The translations under genes were made by a program, and so were the position numbers. Below, piece by piece: positions 35,444 through 44,509 of a stretch of 64,000 nucleotides of DNA. How positions within the stretch are numbered: position 1 is the first letter of the stretch; every line of letters begins with the position of its first letter. Below the pieces are notes generated by a model. The model had not been told where the DNA came from, searched no databases, and was given only the letters and a program-made list of their open reading frames with translations. Source of the stretch: Microbacterium psychrotolerans (GTDB lineage Bacteria; Actinomycetota; Actinomycetes; Actinomycetales; Microbacteriaceae); NCBI RefSeq assembly GCF_031085295.1, contig NZ_JAVFWO010000002.1, forward strand, positions 248,001 to 312,000, in the 5' to 3' direction.

Positions 35444-36475
35444 ATGGACCTCGAACTCCCCCTGTGGTTCGAAATCGGATCCCTCGTGATCCTCATCCTG
35501 ATCCTCCTCGCGGATCTGCTGCTCATCCTGAAGCGGCCCCACATCCCGTCGACACGCGAGTCGACCCTGTGGGTCGTGTTCTACGTGACGCTCGCGCTGA
35601 TCTTCGCGGGCCTCATGTGGGTGTTCGCGGGACCGGAGTACGCCGGCCAGTTCGTCGCCGGCTGGCTCACCGAGTACAGCCTGTCGATCGACAACCTGTT
35701 CGTGTTCGTGCTCATCATGAGCCAGTTCGCGGTGCCTCGTCGCTATCAGCAGGAAGTGCTGATGGTCGGCATCATCATCGCGCTCGTGCTGCGCGGGCTG
35801 TTCATCCTCGCCGGCGCCGCGATCATCGAGCAGTTCAGCTGGGTGTTCTACATCTTCGGAGCGTTCCTGGTTTGGACGGCGTGGCGACAGGCCTTCCCGG
35901 GCGGCGACCACGACGAGGACGTCAAGCAGGAGAACTTCGTCGTGCGGCTGCTGCGTCGCGGGATCGACATCAGCGACCACTACGACGGCGCGAAGCTGCG
36001 CACCGTCGTGGACGGCAAGAAGATGTGGACGCCGATGATCATCGTGTTCGCCGCGATCGGCGTCACCGACCTGTTGTTCGCCATCGACTCGATCCCCGCC
36101 ATCTTCGGCATCACGACGAGCCCCTTCATCGTGTTCACGGCGAACATCTTCGCGCTGATGGGCCTGCGACAGCTCTACTTCCTGCTCGGCGACCTGCTCG
36201 ACCGCCTCCGCTACCTCCACTACGGGATCGCGTTCATCCTCGCCTTCATCGGCGTGAAGCTCGTCTTCCACGCGATGCACGTCAACGAGCTGCCGTTCAT
36301 CAACAACGGCGAGCACATCGAGTGGGCGCCCGAGATCTCGACCTGGATGTCGCTCGGCGTCATCATCGTCGCGATGACGGTGGCGACCATCGCCAGCCTC
36401 GTCGCATCCGCTCGCGACAAGCGCCGGGGACTGACGGATGCCGCAGCCGGCGGCACCCCGGAAGCCCACGGCTGA
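35444..36475 (+). CDS. TerC family membrane protein (Alx/MeeF-like metal exporter)
   Basis: 343 residues with about nine hydrophobic segments. Signatures are EYSLSIDNLFVFVLIMSQF, GVTDLLFAIDSIPAIFGIT and FIVFTANIFALMGLRQLYFLL, whose paired acidic residues in membrane helices are the family's metal-handling residues. Related TerC proteins export manganese and help metallate secreted proteins. GAAAGG lies 8 nt before ATG 35444. The predicted Mn riboswitch in its leader supports a manganese role over tellurium resistance. Confidence 0.93.
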   Translation: MDLELPLWFEIGSLVILILILLADLLLILKRPHIPSTRESTLWVVFYVTLALIFAGLMWVFAGPEYAGQFVAGWLTEYSLSIDNLFVFVLIMSQFAVPRRYQQEVLMVGIIIALVLRGLFILAGAAIIEQFSWVFYIFGAFLVWTAWRQAFPGGDHDEDVKQENFVVRLLRRGIDISDHYDGAKLRTVVDGKKMWTPMIIVFAAIGVTDLLFAIDSIPAIFGITTSPFIVFTANIFALMGLRQLYFLLGDLLDRLRYLHYGIAFILAFIGVKLVFHAMHVNELPFINNGEHIEWAPEISTWMSLGVIIVAMTVATIASLVASARDKRRGLTDAAAGGTPEAHG

Positions 36476-36514
36476 CGCGCACGGCGCACCATTGTCGGCG
36501 ACCCACGGCGGTGC

Positions 36515-36520
36515 GATACT
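36515..36520 (+). promoter_or_regulatory. -10 box for leaderless 36527 gene
   Basis: GATACT, one base from TATACT, ends 6 nt before ATG 36527. Confidence 0.45.
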
Positions 36521-36526
36521 GCCGCC

Positions 36527-37246
36527 ATGGGGAGCGGGGGATTCCTCGCGGACGGCGCTCTCGACGCGGAGCTGACCGCCCTGAGGGCACGTGCGTATGG
36601 AGTGGACGCCGACATCGACGCCGACCCCGTCGCCGCGGCACGGCTGGCCGAGCTCGAGGAGCTGCATGCGGCGTCCCTCGCGAGGGCCGTTCATGAGTCT
36701 GCTGCGCGCGGTGCAGAACCTGCGGCGAGGGCGATCGAGACGGGCGCACCCGACGACGGCGCCCCCCGAGACCGCAGCTGGTGGTATCGCGGCCGCACGG
36801 GTGCGTTCCTCGCGGGCATCGCCGTCGCCGCCGCCGCGGCGGCGGCCGTAGCCGCGTGGATGCTGTGGACCGGCCCGCGGCCGGACGCCACGCTGCGCCC
36901 GACGGGGGTGGCGCCGAGCGAGCAGGTGCTCCGTCTCACGGATCACGCCCGCCGGCAGATGGTGTCGAAGACCACGCTGCGCGGATTCGAGCCGATCCTC
37001 GGGCTGGAGGTGTGGGAGGCGCAGAGCGGCCTGGGCAACAGCTGCCTCCTCGTGTTCGAACCGGCGACCGACGATCTCCTCGCCGTCGGGTGCGTGCCGC
37101 CACCGGCGAACCCGGGCGTCGAGATCTACGACGTGCCGGTCGCCTGGACGCAGGAATGGACGGAGCGCTTCCCGACCGGAACCGTGGTGCGTTTCGTCCT
37201 GACCGAGGACGCCGTCGACGTCTGGATCCTCGAGGGAACCTCGTGA
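36527..37246 (+). CDS. Hypothetical single-pass membrane protein
   Basis: 239 residues. The N-terminal 85 residues are Ala/Asp/Glu-rich and helical, then one transmembrane segment (GAFLAGIAVAAAAAAAVAAWML), then an outside domain with two cysteines in LGNSCLLVFEPATDDLLAVGCV that could form a disulfide. I do not recognise the family. It stands alone between TerC and the leucine leader. Confidence 0.7.
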   Translation: MGSGGFLADGALDAELTALRARAYGVDADIDADPVAAARLAELEELHAASLARAVHESAARGAEPAARAIETGAPDDGAPRDRSWWYRGRTGAFLAGIAVAAAAAAAVAAWMLWTGPRPDATLRPTGVAPSEQVLRLTDHARRQMVSKTTLRGFEPILGLEVWEAQSGLGNSCLLVFEPATDDLLAVGCVPPPANPGVEIYDVPVAWTQEWTERFPTGTVVRFVLTEDAVDVWILEGTS

Positions 37247-37309
37247 GCGCTCGCCCGCGTCCGAGGTCGCCGGGTGACGTCCGGGAGCCGATCGCCGCAG
37301 CGGCGGTGG

Positions 37310-37315
37310 TAGCCT
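37310..37315 (+). promoter_or_regulatory. -10 box for the leaderless leucine leader peptide
   Basis: TAGCCT ends 6 nt before GTG 37322, so the leader-peptide mRNA probably begins at or next to its start codon. Confidence 0.6.
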
Positions 37316-37321
37316 GGGCAC

Positions 37322-37366
37322 GTGCGGATCGCTCGCCTTCTCCTTAGCGGCCGCGACGAGTCCTAG
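37322..37366 (+). CDS. Leucine leader peptide (14 aa)
   Basis: GTG start, stop TAG: the peptide reads (M)RIARLLLSGRDES. Codons 6-8 are three tandem Leu codons, CTT CTC CTT. CTT is a rare codon in this GC-rich DNA, so it should stall strongly when leucine is short. The ORF precedes leuC by 81 nt and ends inside the first strand of alternative RNA pairings. No Shine-Dalgarno is present; translation would start from the mRNA 5' end. Confidence 0.8.
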   Translation: MRIARLLLSGRDES

Positions 37367-37404
37367 TTTCCAGGCCTCTCTCGTCGCGGAGTTCGTCGCG
37401 GGCC
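37349..37404 (+). promoter_or_regulatory. Leucine attenuator: mutually exclusive RNA pairings
   Basis: Strand A (37351-37360, CCGCGACGAG) overlaps the last codons of the leader peptide. It is perfectly complementary over 10 bp to strand B (37380-37389) and, over 8 bp plus a bulged GGCC, to strand C (37393-37404). B and C therefore compete for A, and a ribosome paused on the Leu codons would cover A. No T-run follows, so control could be Rho-dependent or translational rather than by a classic terminator. Confidence 0.65.
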
Positions 37405-37447
37405 CCACCCCATGCGGGCACAGTCCCTCAGAGGAGAACGACTAGCA

Positions 37448-38920
37448 ATGAGCACGACCGATTCATCCGGCATTCCCGACCGCCCCCGCACCCTCGCCGA
37501 GAAGGTGTGGGACGACCACGTCGTGGTCCACGGCGAGAACGGCCAGCCGGACCTGATCTACATCGACCTCCACCTGGTGCACGAGGTCACGAGTCCCCAG
37601 GCCTTCGACGGCCTGCGCGCGGAGGGCCGGCCGGTGCGCCGTCTCGACCTCACGATCGCGACCGAGGACCACAACACCCCGACGCTCGACATCGACAAGC
37701 CGATCGCCGACCTCACCAGCCGCACGCAGATCGAGACGCTGCGCCGCAACGCCGCCGAGTTCGGGGTGCGCCTGCACTCGCTCGGCGACAAGGAGCAGGG
37801 CATCGTCCACGTGGTCGGTCCGCAGCTGGGGCTGACCATGCCCGGGATCACGGTCGTGTGCGGAGACAGCCACACCTCGACGCACGGGGCGTTCGGCGCG
37901 ATGGCGTTCGGCATCGGCACCAGCGAGGTCGAGCACGTGCTGGCCACGCAGACCCTGCCTCTGAAGCCATTCAAGACCATGGCCATCACGGTCGAGGGCG
38001 AGCTGAAGCCCGGTGTCACGGCCAAGGACATCATCCTCGCGGTCATCGCGAAGATAGGCACCAACGGCGGCCAGGGCTACGTCCTGGAGTTCCGCGGCAG
38101 CGCCATCCGCGCCCTGTCGATGGAGGGCCGCATGACGATGTGCAACATGTCGATCGAGGCCGGGGCCCGCGCCGGCATGGTCGCGCCCGACGAGACGACG
38201 TTCGCCTACCTCGAGGGCCGCCCGCATGCGCCGAAGGGTCAGGACTGGGACGACGCCGTCGCCTACTGGCGGACGCTGCCGAGCGATGAGGGCGCGGTCT
38301 ACGACGCCGAGGTGTTCCTCGACGCGAACGAGCTCGAGCCGTTCGTCACATGGGGCACGAACCCGGGCCAGGGCGTGTCGCTGAGCGACACCGTTCCCTC
38401 GCCCGACGACTTCGCCGACCCCAACGAGCGTGCCGCCGCCGAGCGTGCGCTCGAGTACATGGACCTCGCCCCGGGCACCCCGCTCAAGGAGGTGCCCGTC
38501 GACGCGGTGTTCATGGGCTCGTGCACCAACAGCCGCATCGAAGACCTCCGCGCGTTCGCGTCCGTCATCGAAGGCCATCGCAAGGCCGACGGGGTACGCG
38601 TCATGGTCGTGCCCGGCTCGGCTCGCGTCCGCCTCGAGGCGGAGGCCGAGGGCCTCGACAAGATCTTCCAGGAGTTCGGCGCCGAGTGGCGCTTCGCGGG
38701 CTGCTCGATGTGCCTGGGCATGAATCCGGACCAGCTGGCACCGGGGGAGCGCTGCGCCTCGACGAGCAACCGCAACTTCGAGGGCCGGCAGGGCAAGGGC
38801 GGGCGCACGCACCTGGTGTCGCCGCTGGTGGCGGCCGCCACCGCGGTCATGGGACGCCTCGCCAGCCCCAGTGACCTTCCTGCGCCCGTCGCAGCCGCAG
38901 CCCAGGGTTCGGAGGCCTGA
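37448..38920 (+). CDS. leuC: 3-isopropylmalate dehydratase large subunit
   Basis: 490 residues, aconitase family, carrying the 4Fe-4S cluster that isomerises 2- to 3-isopropylmalate. Cluster cysteines are in [13 protein letters not shown] and [41 protein letters not shown] is diagnostic. GAGGAG lies 12 nt before ATG 37448, slightly long spacing. leuD follows after 1 nt. Expression is likely controlled by the leader at 37322-37404. Confidence 0.97.
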   Translation: MSTTDSSGIPDRPRTLAEKVWDDHVVVHGENGQPDLIYIDLHLVHEVTSPQAFDGLRAEGRPVRRLDLTIATEDHNTPTLDIDKPIADLTSRTQIETLRRNAAEFGVRLHSLGDKEQGIVHVVGPQLGLTMPGITVVCGDSHTSTHGAFGAMAFGIGTSEVEHVLATQTLPLKPFKTMAITVEGELKPGVTAKDIILAVIAKIGTNGGQGYVLEFRGSAIRALSMEGRMTMCNMSIEAGARAGMVAPDETTFAYLEGRPHAPKGQDWDDAVAYWRTLPSDEGAVYDAEVFLDANELEPFVTWGTNPGQGVSLSDTVPSPDDFADPNERAAAERALEYMDLAPGTPLKEVPVDAVFMGSCTNSRIEDLRAFASVIEGHRKADGVRVMVVPGSARVRLEAEAEGLDKIFQEFGAEWRFAGCSMCLGMNPDQLAPGERCASTSNRNFEGRQGKGGRTHLVSPLVAAATAVMGRLASPSDLPAPVAAAAQGSEA

Positions 38921-38921
38921 C

Positions 38922-39542
38922 ATGGACGCGTTCACCACGCACACCGGTATCGCCGCCCCGCTGAAGCGGTCGGCCGTCGACACCGACCAGATCATCCCCG
39001 CCGTGTACCTGAAGCGCGTCACCAAGACGGGCTTCGAGGACGCACTGTTCGCCAGCTGGCGCCAGGACCCCGAATTCGTCCTCAATCAGCCGGTCTACGC
39101 GGGTGCGAGCATCCTCGTCGCGGGACCCGACTTCGGCACGGGCTCGAGCCGCGAGCACGCCGTCTGGGCGTTGCGGGACTTCGGCTTCAAGGTCGTGCTG
39201 AGCCCCCGCTTCGCCGACATCTTCCGCGGGAACGCGGGCAAGCAGGGACTGGTCGCGGGGGTGATCTCGGAGGCCGACCTCGAGGCGGCGTGGGCGGCCA
39301 TCGAGGCGAACCCGGGTGTCACCATGACGGTCGACCTCGCGGCGCGCACCGCAACCATCGGCGACCCGGCGACGGGTGCGGCGGAGCGCCTGGAATTCGC
39401 TTTCGAGATCGATGATTACACTAGGTGGCGGCTTCTCGAAGGGCTCGATGACATCGGGCTCACGCTGCGCGACGAAGACAAGATCGCGCAGTTCGAGGCT
39501 CGCCGAGAGGCGTGGCGGCCGCGGACGCTACCCGTTCCGTAA
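38922..39542 (+). CDS. leuD: 3-isopropylmalate dehydratase small subunit
   Basis: 206 residues, the swivel-domain partner of LeuC. Markers are [18 protein letters not shown] and [24 protein letters not shown] lies 6 nt before ATG 38922, and the gene starts 1 nt after the leuC stop, as is usual for this heterodimer. The C-terminal tail is Arg-rich. Confidence 0.97.
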   Translation: MDAFTTHTGIAAPLKRSAVDTDQIIPAVYLKRVTKTGFEDALFASWRQDPEFVLNQPVYAGASILVAGPDFGTGSSREHAVWALRDFGFKVVLSPRFADIFRGNAGKQGLVAGVISEADLEAAWAAIEANPGVTMTVDLAARTATIGDPATGAAERLEFAFEIDDYTRWRLLEGLDDIGLTLRDEDKIAQFEARREAWRPRTLPVP

Positions 39543-39617
39543 GCCAGGCCGGGCACCCACAACACGGGCGCCCGACCCTCTCAAGCCCCCTCGTGCACAC
39601 CAAGTGAGGACCACCGG

Positions 39618-41000
39618 ATGAAGCCACTTCTGAATGTCGCCGCGGGCGAGAGCACTGCCACCGAGGCGGGAGAACAGGAAGTGACCGGAGAAGTCCTGGC
39701 GATCAGGGGCGGGCGACCGCTGACCGGTCGCGTCGAGGTCAAGGGTGCGAAGAACCTCGTCACCAAGGCGATGGTCGCCGCTCTCCTCGGTGAGACGGTG
39801 AGCACGCTGCGCGATGTGCCCGACATCAGCGACGTTCACGTCGTGCGGTCGCTCCTCGAGGTGCACGGTGTGCGCGTCGAGGACGGCGAGGAGGAGGGGA
39901 CCTTCCACTTCGACCCGAGCGGCGCCGTCTCCGCCCACTTCGAGGAGATCGACGCCCACGCCGGCGCCTCCCGCATCCCGATCCTGTTCTGCGGTCCGCT
40001 GCTGCACCTCCTCGGCGAGGCGCTCATCCCGGATCTCGGCGGCTGCCGCATCGGCGACCGGCCGATCAACTTCCACATGGACGCGCTGCGTGCGTTCGGC
40101 GCCGTCGTCGACAAGAGCTACGAGGGCATCCGGATCACGGCCCCGAACGGCCTGCACGGCGCGAACATCGAGCTGCCTTATCCGAGCGTCGGCGCGACCG
40201 AGCAGGTGCTGCTGACCGCCGTCAAGGCCAAGGGCACCACCGAGCTCCGCAACGCCGCCATCGAGCCCGAGATCATGGACCTGATCGCGGTGCTGCAGAA
40301 GATGGGCGCGATCATCTCGTACGAGCCCAACCGCGTCATCCTCATCGAGGGCGTCGACACGCTGCGGGGCTACGACCACCGGGCGATCTTCGACCGCAAC
40401 GAGGCCGCCTCCTGGGCCTGCGCCGCTCTCGCCACCGACGGCGACATCTTCGTCGGCGGCGCGCGCCAGCAGGAGATGCTGACCTTCCTCAACGTCTTCC
40501 GCAAGGCCGGCGGCTGGTTCGACGTTCGCGAGGACGGCATCCAGTTCCGCCGTGACGGCGCGCTCAAGCCCGTGGTCGTCGAGACCGACGTGCACCCCGG
40601 CTTCATGACGGACTGGCAGCAGCCCCTCATCGTCGCGCTTACGCAGGCGGAGGGCACCTCGATCGTCCACGAGACGGTGTACGAGAACCGCCTGGGCTTC
40701 ACCGACGCGCTCAACCAGATGGGGGCCGACATCGTCGTGCACCCGCGTGGTCTCGACACCCCCGGCCGGCGCGTCCCGCGCCGCGCGCTGGAGCAGGCGG
40801 CTGTCATCAACGGCCCGACCGCCCTGCACGGTGCGGACGTGGTCGTGCCCGACCTGCGCGGCGGCTACAGCTACGTGATCGCGGCACTCGCGGCTGAAGG
40901 AGAGTCGATCGTGCGCAACGTCGGCATCATCCGCCGCGGCTACGAGAAGTTCCTCGCCAAGCTCGACATGCTCGGCGCCGACTTCGACGTCATCGGATAA
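39618..41000 (+). CDS. murA: UDP-N-acetylglucosamine 1-carboxyvinyltransferase
   Basis: 460 residues, EPSP-synthase fold. It transfers enolpyruvate to UDP-GlcNAc, the first committed step of peptidoglycan synthesis. GAKNLVTKAMVAALL is the N-terminal motif. The catalytic loop GGCRIGDRPINFH carries Cys143, the fosfomycin target residue; mycobacteria have Asp there, so this enzyme should be of the fosfomycin-sensitive kind. The N-terminal 30 residues extend beyond the E. coli start. GAGGA precedes ATG 39618. It begins the murA-plsC-gpsA-ddl envelope cluster. Confidence 0.95.
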   Translation: MKPLLNVAAGESTATEAGEQEVTGEVLAIRGGRPLTGRVEVKGAKNLVTKAMVAALLGETVSTLRDVPDISDVHVVRSLLEVHGVRVEDGEEEGTFHFDPSGAVSAHFEEIDAHAGASRIPILFCGPLLHLLGEALIPDLGGCRIGDRPINFHMDALRAFGAVVDKSYEGIRITAPNGLHGANIELPYPSVGATEQVLLTAVKAKGTTELRNAAIEPEIMDLIAVLQKMGAIISYEPNRVILIEGVDTLRGYDHRAIFDRNEAASWACAALATDGDIFVGGARQQEMLTFLNVFRKAGGWFDVREDGIQFRRDGALKPVVVETDVHPGFMTDWQQPLIVALTQAEGTSIVHETVYENRLGFTDALNQMGADIVVHPRGLDTPGRRVPRRALEQAAVINGPTALHGADVVVPDLRGGYSYVIAALAAEGESIVRNVGIIRRGYEKFLAKLDMLGADFDVIG

Positions 41001-41004
41001 CCCG

Positions 41005-41769
41005 GTGGCGACCGATCGTCGGCGCGCATCGGCCGAGAAGACCCGCCCGAGCGTCTTCTGGCCGCTGGCGGCCATCGTCGTGCCCCTGCTGAGCCTGATC
41101 TTCAAGGTCGAGGTCGAAGGAGCCGATAAGCTCCCGCGCGACGGCGCCTACGTGCTTGCGCCGAACCACGTCAGCGAGATCGACCCGCTCGTCGTCGCCC
41201 TCGCGGTGTGGCGCATCGGCCGGGCCCCCCGGTTCATGGCCAAGGAGAGCCTGTTCCGCGTGCCGGTGCTCGGCGCCGTCCTGCGGGCCACCGGGATGGT
41301 GCCGGTCGCCCGCGCCACGTCGGCCGCCTCGGCCCGCGCGACGCTCGAGGCCTCGGAGACGCTCGTCAAGCACGGTCGCGGCGTGATCGTCTACCCGGAG
41401 GGATCGCTCACGCGCGAGCCTGATCTGTGGCCCATGCGCGGCAAGACGGGGGCGGTGCGCCTCGCCCTGGCCGGCGGCATCCCCGTCATCCCGATGGCGC
41501 ACTGGGGCGCCCAGCAGGTGCTTCCCCGCTACGGCAAGCTCAAGCTGTGGCCGCTGCGCCGCCGCGTGCGCGTGATCGTCGGCGAACCCGTGGACCTGTC
41601 GGCCTACGCCGGGCGTGCGTCGTCGCAGAGCGCCCTCGTCGAGGCGACCGACGCCGTGATGGCCGACATCGCCGGGCTGCTCTCGCAGCTGCGCGGCGAG
41701 CCGGCGCCGCCGGAGCGCTGGAACCCGGCCGACCACGGCCAGAAGGAGACGGGGCGCCTTGAGCCGTAG
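41005..41769 (+). CDS. plsC: 1-acyl-sn-glycerol-3-phosphate acyltransferase
   Basis: 254 residues. The acyltransferase motif is NHVSEIDPL (HxxxxD type with Asn-His), followed by GMVPVARA and VIVYPEGSLTRE (the phosphate-binding EGT-like motif). It adds the second acyl chain in phospholipid synthesis at the membrane. GTG 41005 is 4 nt after the murA stop. gpsA overlaps its 3' end by 11 nt, linking acyltransferase and glycerol-3-phosphate supply. Confidence 0.9.
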   Translation: MATDRRRASAEKTRPSVFWPLAAIVVPLLSLIFKVEVEGADKLPRDGAYVLAPNHVSEIDPLVVALAVWRIGRAPRFMAKESLFRVPVLGAVLRATGMVPVARATSAASARATLEASETLVKHGRGVIVYPEGSLTREPDLWPMRGKTGAVRLALAGGIPVIPMAHWGAQQVLPRYGKLKLWPLRRRVRVIVGEPVDLSAYAGRASSQSALVEATDAVMADIAGLLSQLRGEPAPPERWNPADHGQKETGRLEP

Positions 41770-42895
41770 GCAGGATGCCGCACGCCCGCGCGTCGCCGTC
41801 GTCGGCGCGGGCAGCTGGGGCACGACATTCGGCAAGATCCTGGCCGACGGCGGCGCGCACGTGACGATGTGGGCACGCCGCCCCGAGCTCGCGAGCGAGA
41901 TCCAGGAGGGCAAGCGCAACAGCGAGTACCTCCCCGGCATCAACCTGCCCCGCGACATGCACGCCACGCACCACCTCTCCGAGGCGCTCGAGGGTGCCGA
42001 GCAGATCTACCTGTCGATCCCCAGTCAGGCGGTGCGACAGAACCTCAAGGCCGTCCGGCCGTTGATCGCCCAGAGCGACGCACCCATCGTGTCGCTGATG
42101 AAGGGCGTCGAGCGACGCACGGGCCTGCGCATGAGCCAGGTGATCGAGCAGGAGCTGCACTGCGATCCCGCGCGCATCGCGGTCGCATCGGGACCGAACC
42201 TCGCCCTCGAGATCGCACGTGAGCAGCCGACGGCGGCCGTCATCTCGTCGACCAGCCAGGAGACGGCCGAGGCCGTCGCCCGCCGTGCCCGCAACCAGTA
42301 CTTCCGCACCTTCGTGAACACCGACGTCATCGGCACCGAGTTCGGCGGCGTGCTCAAGAACCTCATCGCGGTGGCCATCGGCATCGTCGACGGCGTCGGC
42401 TACGGCGAGAACACGAAGGCGTCGATCATCACGCGGGGCCTCGTCGAGATGACCGACTTCGCGGTGGCTTTCGGAGCGCAGCACGAGACGCTGCAGGGCC
42501 TTGCCGGCCTCGGCGACCTCATCGCGACGTGTCAGTCGCCGCTCAGCCGCAACAACACCGCCGGACGCCTGCTGGGTCAGGGCTACCGCTTCGACGACGT
42601 CGTCAAGCAGATGAACCAGACCGCCGAGGGACTCGCCTCGGTCGCGCCCATCCTGCAGCTGGCGCGCGATGTGGGCGTGCAGATGCCCATCGTCGAGCAG
42701 GTCAAGATGGTGCTCGACGGCACCATGAATCCGCGCGACATCGCGCCGCATCTCACGACAGACGATGACACCCCCCAGGGCGAGAGGACGACGAATGGAC
42801 AAGCCGGCGGTGGCGGTGCTCTTTGGCGGTCGATCCAGCGAGCACTCGATCAGTTCCGCAACGGCGGGCGGGGTGCTCCGGGCGATCGACCGTGA
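41759..42895 (+). CDS. gpsA: NAD(P)-dependent glycerol-3-phosphate dehydrogenase, extended C-terminus
   Basis: 378 residues from TTG 41759, which has AAGGAG about 10 nt upstream. NAD motif is VAVVGAGSWGTTFGKILA; substrate segments are IGTEFGGVLKNLIAVAIG and the late SRNNTAGRLLGQG. It reduces dihydroxyacetone phosphate to supply phospholipid synthesis. GpsA proteins usually end near 335-345 residues, just after MNPRDIAPHL here. The last 35 or so residues are read in an alternative frame through the start of ddl, a 101-nt overlap, suggesting loss of the original stop. Confidence 0.92.
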   Translation: MSRRQDAARPRVAVVGAGSWGTTFGKILADGGAHVTMWARRPELASEIQEGKRNSEYLPGINLPRDMHATHHLSEALEGAEQIYLSIPSQAVRQNLKAVRPLIAQSDAPIVSLMKGVERRTGLRMSQVIEQELHCDPARIAVASGPNLALEIAREQPTAAVISSTSQETAEAVARRARNQYFRTFVNTDVIGTEFGGVLKNLIAVAIGIVDGVGYGENTKASIITRGLVEMTDFAVAFGAQHETLQGLAGLGDLIATCQSPLSRNNTAGRLLGQGYRFDDVVKQMNQTAEGLASVAPILQLARDVGVQMPIVEQVKMVLDGTMNPRDIAPHLTTDDDTPQGERTTNGQAGGGGALWRSIQRALDQFRNGGRGAPGDRP

Positions 42896-43913
42896 CAGCT
42901 ACCGCGTGATCCCCATCGGGATCACGCGCGAGGGGGTCTTCGTCCTCGAGGAGGACGACCCCGACAAGTTCGCGCTCGACGCCGACCGGCTCCCCGAGGT
43001 CGTCGACAACGGCACGCGGGTGGTGTGGCCCGAGGGCGGCGCCGACCGCACGCTGCGGGTCCGGCGCGCCGACGGCGCGCTGGACGAGCTCGGCCGCCTC
43101 GACGTCGTGCTTCCTATCCTTCACGGCCTCCACGGCGAAGACGGCACGGTCCAGGGCTTCTTCGACACGCTCGGCATCCCGTACGCCGGCGGGGGTGTGC
43201 TCGACTCCGCGCTCTGCATGGACAAGCACTTCATGAAGATCGTGCTCGCCGCGGCCGGCGTGCCGGTGTCGCCGTCGATCACGGTCACCCGTGCCCGCTG
43301 GGAGAGCGATCCGGAAGGCGTGCGGGCCGATGCCGCGCCCCTCGGCGAGCCGACCTTCGTGAAGCCCGCCCGCGCCGGCTCGAGCGTGGGCGTCTCGAAG
43401 GTGCACGATGCGTCCGAGCTCGACGGCGCACTCGCGATCGCGTTCGCCGAGGACGACAAGGTGCTCATCGAATCGGCGATCGTCGGCCGCGAGGTCGAGG
43501 TGGCGATCCTGGAGGGACGCCGCGGTGGCGCCCCGCGGGCGTCTCTGCCCGGCGAGATCGTGCTCACGACCCGCGAGTTCTACGACTTCGAGGGCAAATA
43601 CCTCGGCGGCGACGGCGCCGAGGTGGTCTGCCCCGCTGATCTCACGGACAGCGAGATCGCCGCGATCCAGGAGCTCGGCATCCGCGCGTTCCAGGCTGTC
43701 GACGGCAAGGGACTGGCGCGTGTGGACTTCTTCCTCACGGCGGACGGCCTCTACGTCAACGAGCTCAACACGATGCCCGGCTTCACGCCGATCTCGATGT
43801 TCCCCAAGTGCTGGATCGCGTCGGGCATGTCGTACCCGCAGCTGATCACGGAGCTGATCGACACGGCGCTCGAGCGCACGACGGGCGCGACGGTCGAAGC
43901 GGCCGCACGCTGA
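42795..43913 (+). CDS. ddl: D-alanine--D-alanine ligase
   Basis: 372 residues, ATP-grasp ligase making the D-Ala-D-Ala terminus of the cell-wall precursor. VLFGGRSSEHSISSATAGG, LPILHGLHGEDGTVQGFFDTLGIPYAGGGVLDSALCMDK, FVKPARAGSSVGVSKV and VNELNTMPGFTPISMFP are all family motifs. ATG 42795 with AGAGG upstream fits; it lies inside the 3' end of gpsA. The size is longer than E. coli Ddl because of a loop around residues 75-105. Confidence 0.96.
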   Translation: MDKPAVAVLFGGRSSEHSISSATAGGVLRAIDRDSYRVIPIGITREGVFVLEEDDPDKFALDADRLPEVVDNGTRVVWPEGGADRTLRVRRADGALDELGRLDVVLPILHGLHGEDGTVQGFFDTLGIPYAGGGVLDSALCMDKHFMKIVLAAAGVPVSPSITVTRARWESDPEGVRADAAPLGEPTFVKPARAGSSVGVSKVHDASELDGALAIAFAEDDKVLIESAIVGREVEVAILEGRRGGAPRASLPGEIVLTTREFYDFEGKYLGGDGAEVVCPADLTDSEIAAIQELGIRAFQAVDGKGLARVDFFLTADGLYVNELNTMPGFTPISMFPKCWIASGMSYPQLITELIDTALERTTGATVEAAAR

Positions 43914-43955
43914 GTCCGCCGGCTCGGCGAGCGTCCGCTTGTCGGGCCTCGGTGG

Positions 43956-44453
43956 TCAGGGTGCCGGCGTCGCCTCGGCGCGGTCGAGGCATTCGCCGTC
44001 GACCGGCAGCACACTCACGATCGGCGACAGAGCGTCGAGGACGTCGCGGCTCGACGCGCCGTTCCCGTCCTCGTCGGCGGTGGTGTCGAGGTAGATCTCG
44101 ACGGCAGGGGTGCGGCCGAACGTCGTGATCCGGAAGCGCGGCGCATCGGAGTCGTCCACGATCCAGTCCACGCCGGCGACGCTCTGGCAGCGGAGGGTGG
44201 TCGGCCCCGGCGGCTCGACCCCGCACGTCAGCAGGACCCTCGTCGGCTCGCCCCATGCGCCGGTCGCCTGAGCGTCCGTCCAGCGACGCGGCTGCCCGCT
44301 CAGCGTGTCGGGAAGGTTGGACGTGATCTCAGCGCACTGGGGATCGTTCGCGGCCTCGGCCGGATCGAGGTCGACGGTCGACGTGCAGCCGGCGAGTCCC
44401 AGCACGGCGACCGCGGCGAGGCCGAACGCAGCCAGTGGGGGAAGAACGCGCAC
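43956..44453 (-). CDS. DUF3515 lipoprotein
   Basis: 165 residues with a lipoprotein signal: FGLAAVAVLGLAGC, lipobox LAGC. The mature part has conserved-looking cysteines (DPQCAEI, LLTCGVE, LRCQSV, DGECLDR), typical of the actinobacterial DUF3515 family. The function is unknown; members sit next to thiL in many actinobacteria, as here. GTG 44453 lies 5 nt after a minus-strand TAGCCT. It is divergent from thiL. Confidence 0.8.
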   Translation of the reverse strand: MRVLPPLAAFGLAAVAVLGLAGCTSTVDLDPAEAANDPQCAEITSNLPDTLSGQPRRWTDAQATGAWGEPTRVLLTCGVEPPGPTTLRCQSVAGVDWIVDDSDAPRFRITTFGRTPAVEIYLDTTADEDGNGASSRDVLDALSPIVSVLPVDGECLDRAEATPAP

Positions 44454-44458
44454 GCTCC

Positions 44459-44503
44459 AGGCTAACCCGGCGGGACGGCCGCCCTCGCCGCCGGCGGTAG
44501 CGT
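44459..44503. promoter_or_regulatory. Divergent leaderless promoters, DUF3515 gene and thiL
   Basis: Minus-strand TAGCCT (44464-44459) ends 5 nt before GTG 44453. Plus-strand TAGCGT (44498-44503) ends 6 nt before GTG 44510. The two -10 boxes are about 33 bp apart, so their -35 regions overlap. Confidence 0.55.
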
Positions 44504-44509
44504 GGTGAT

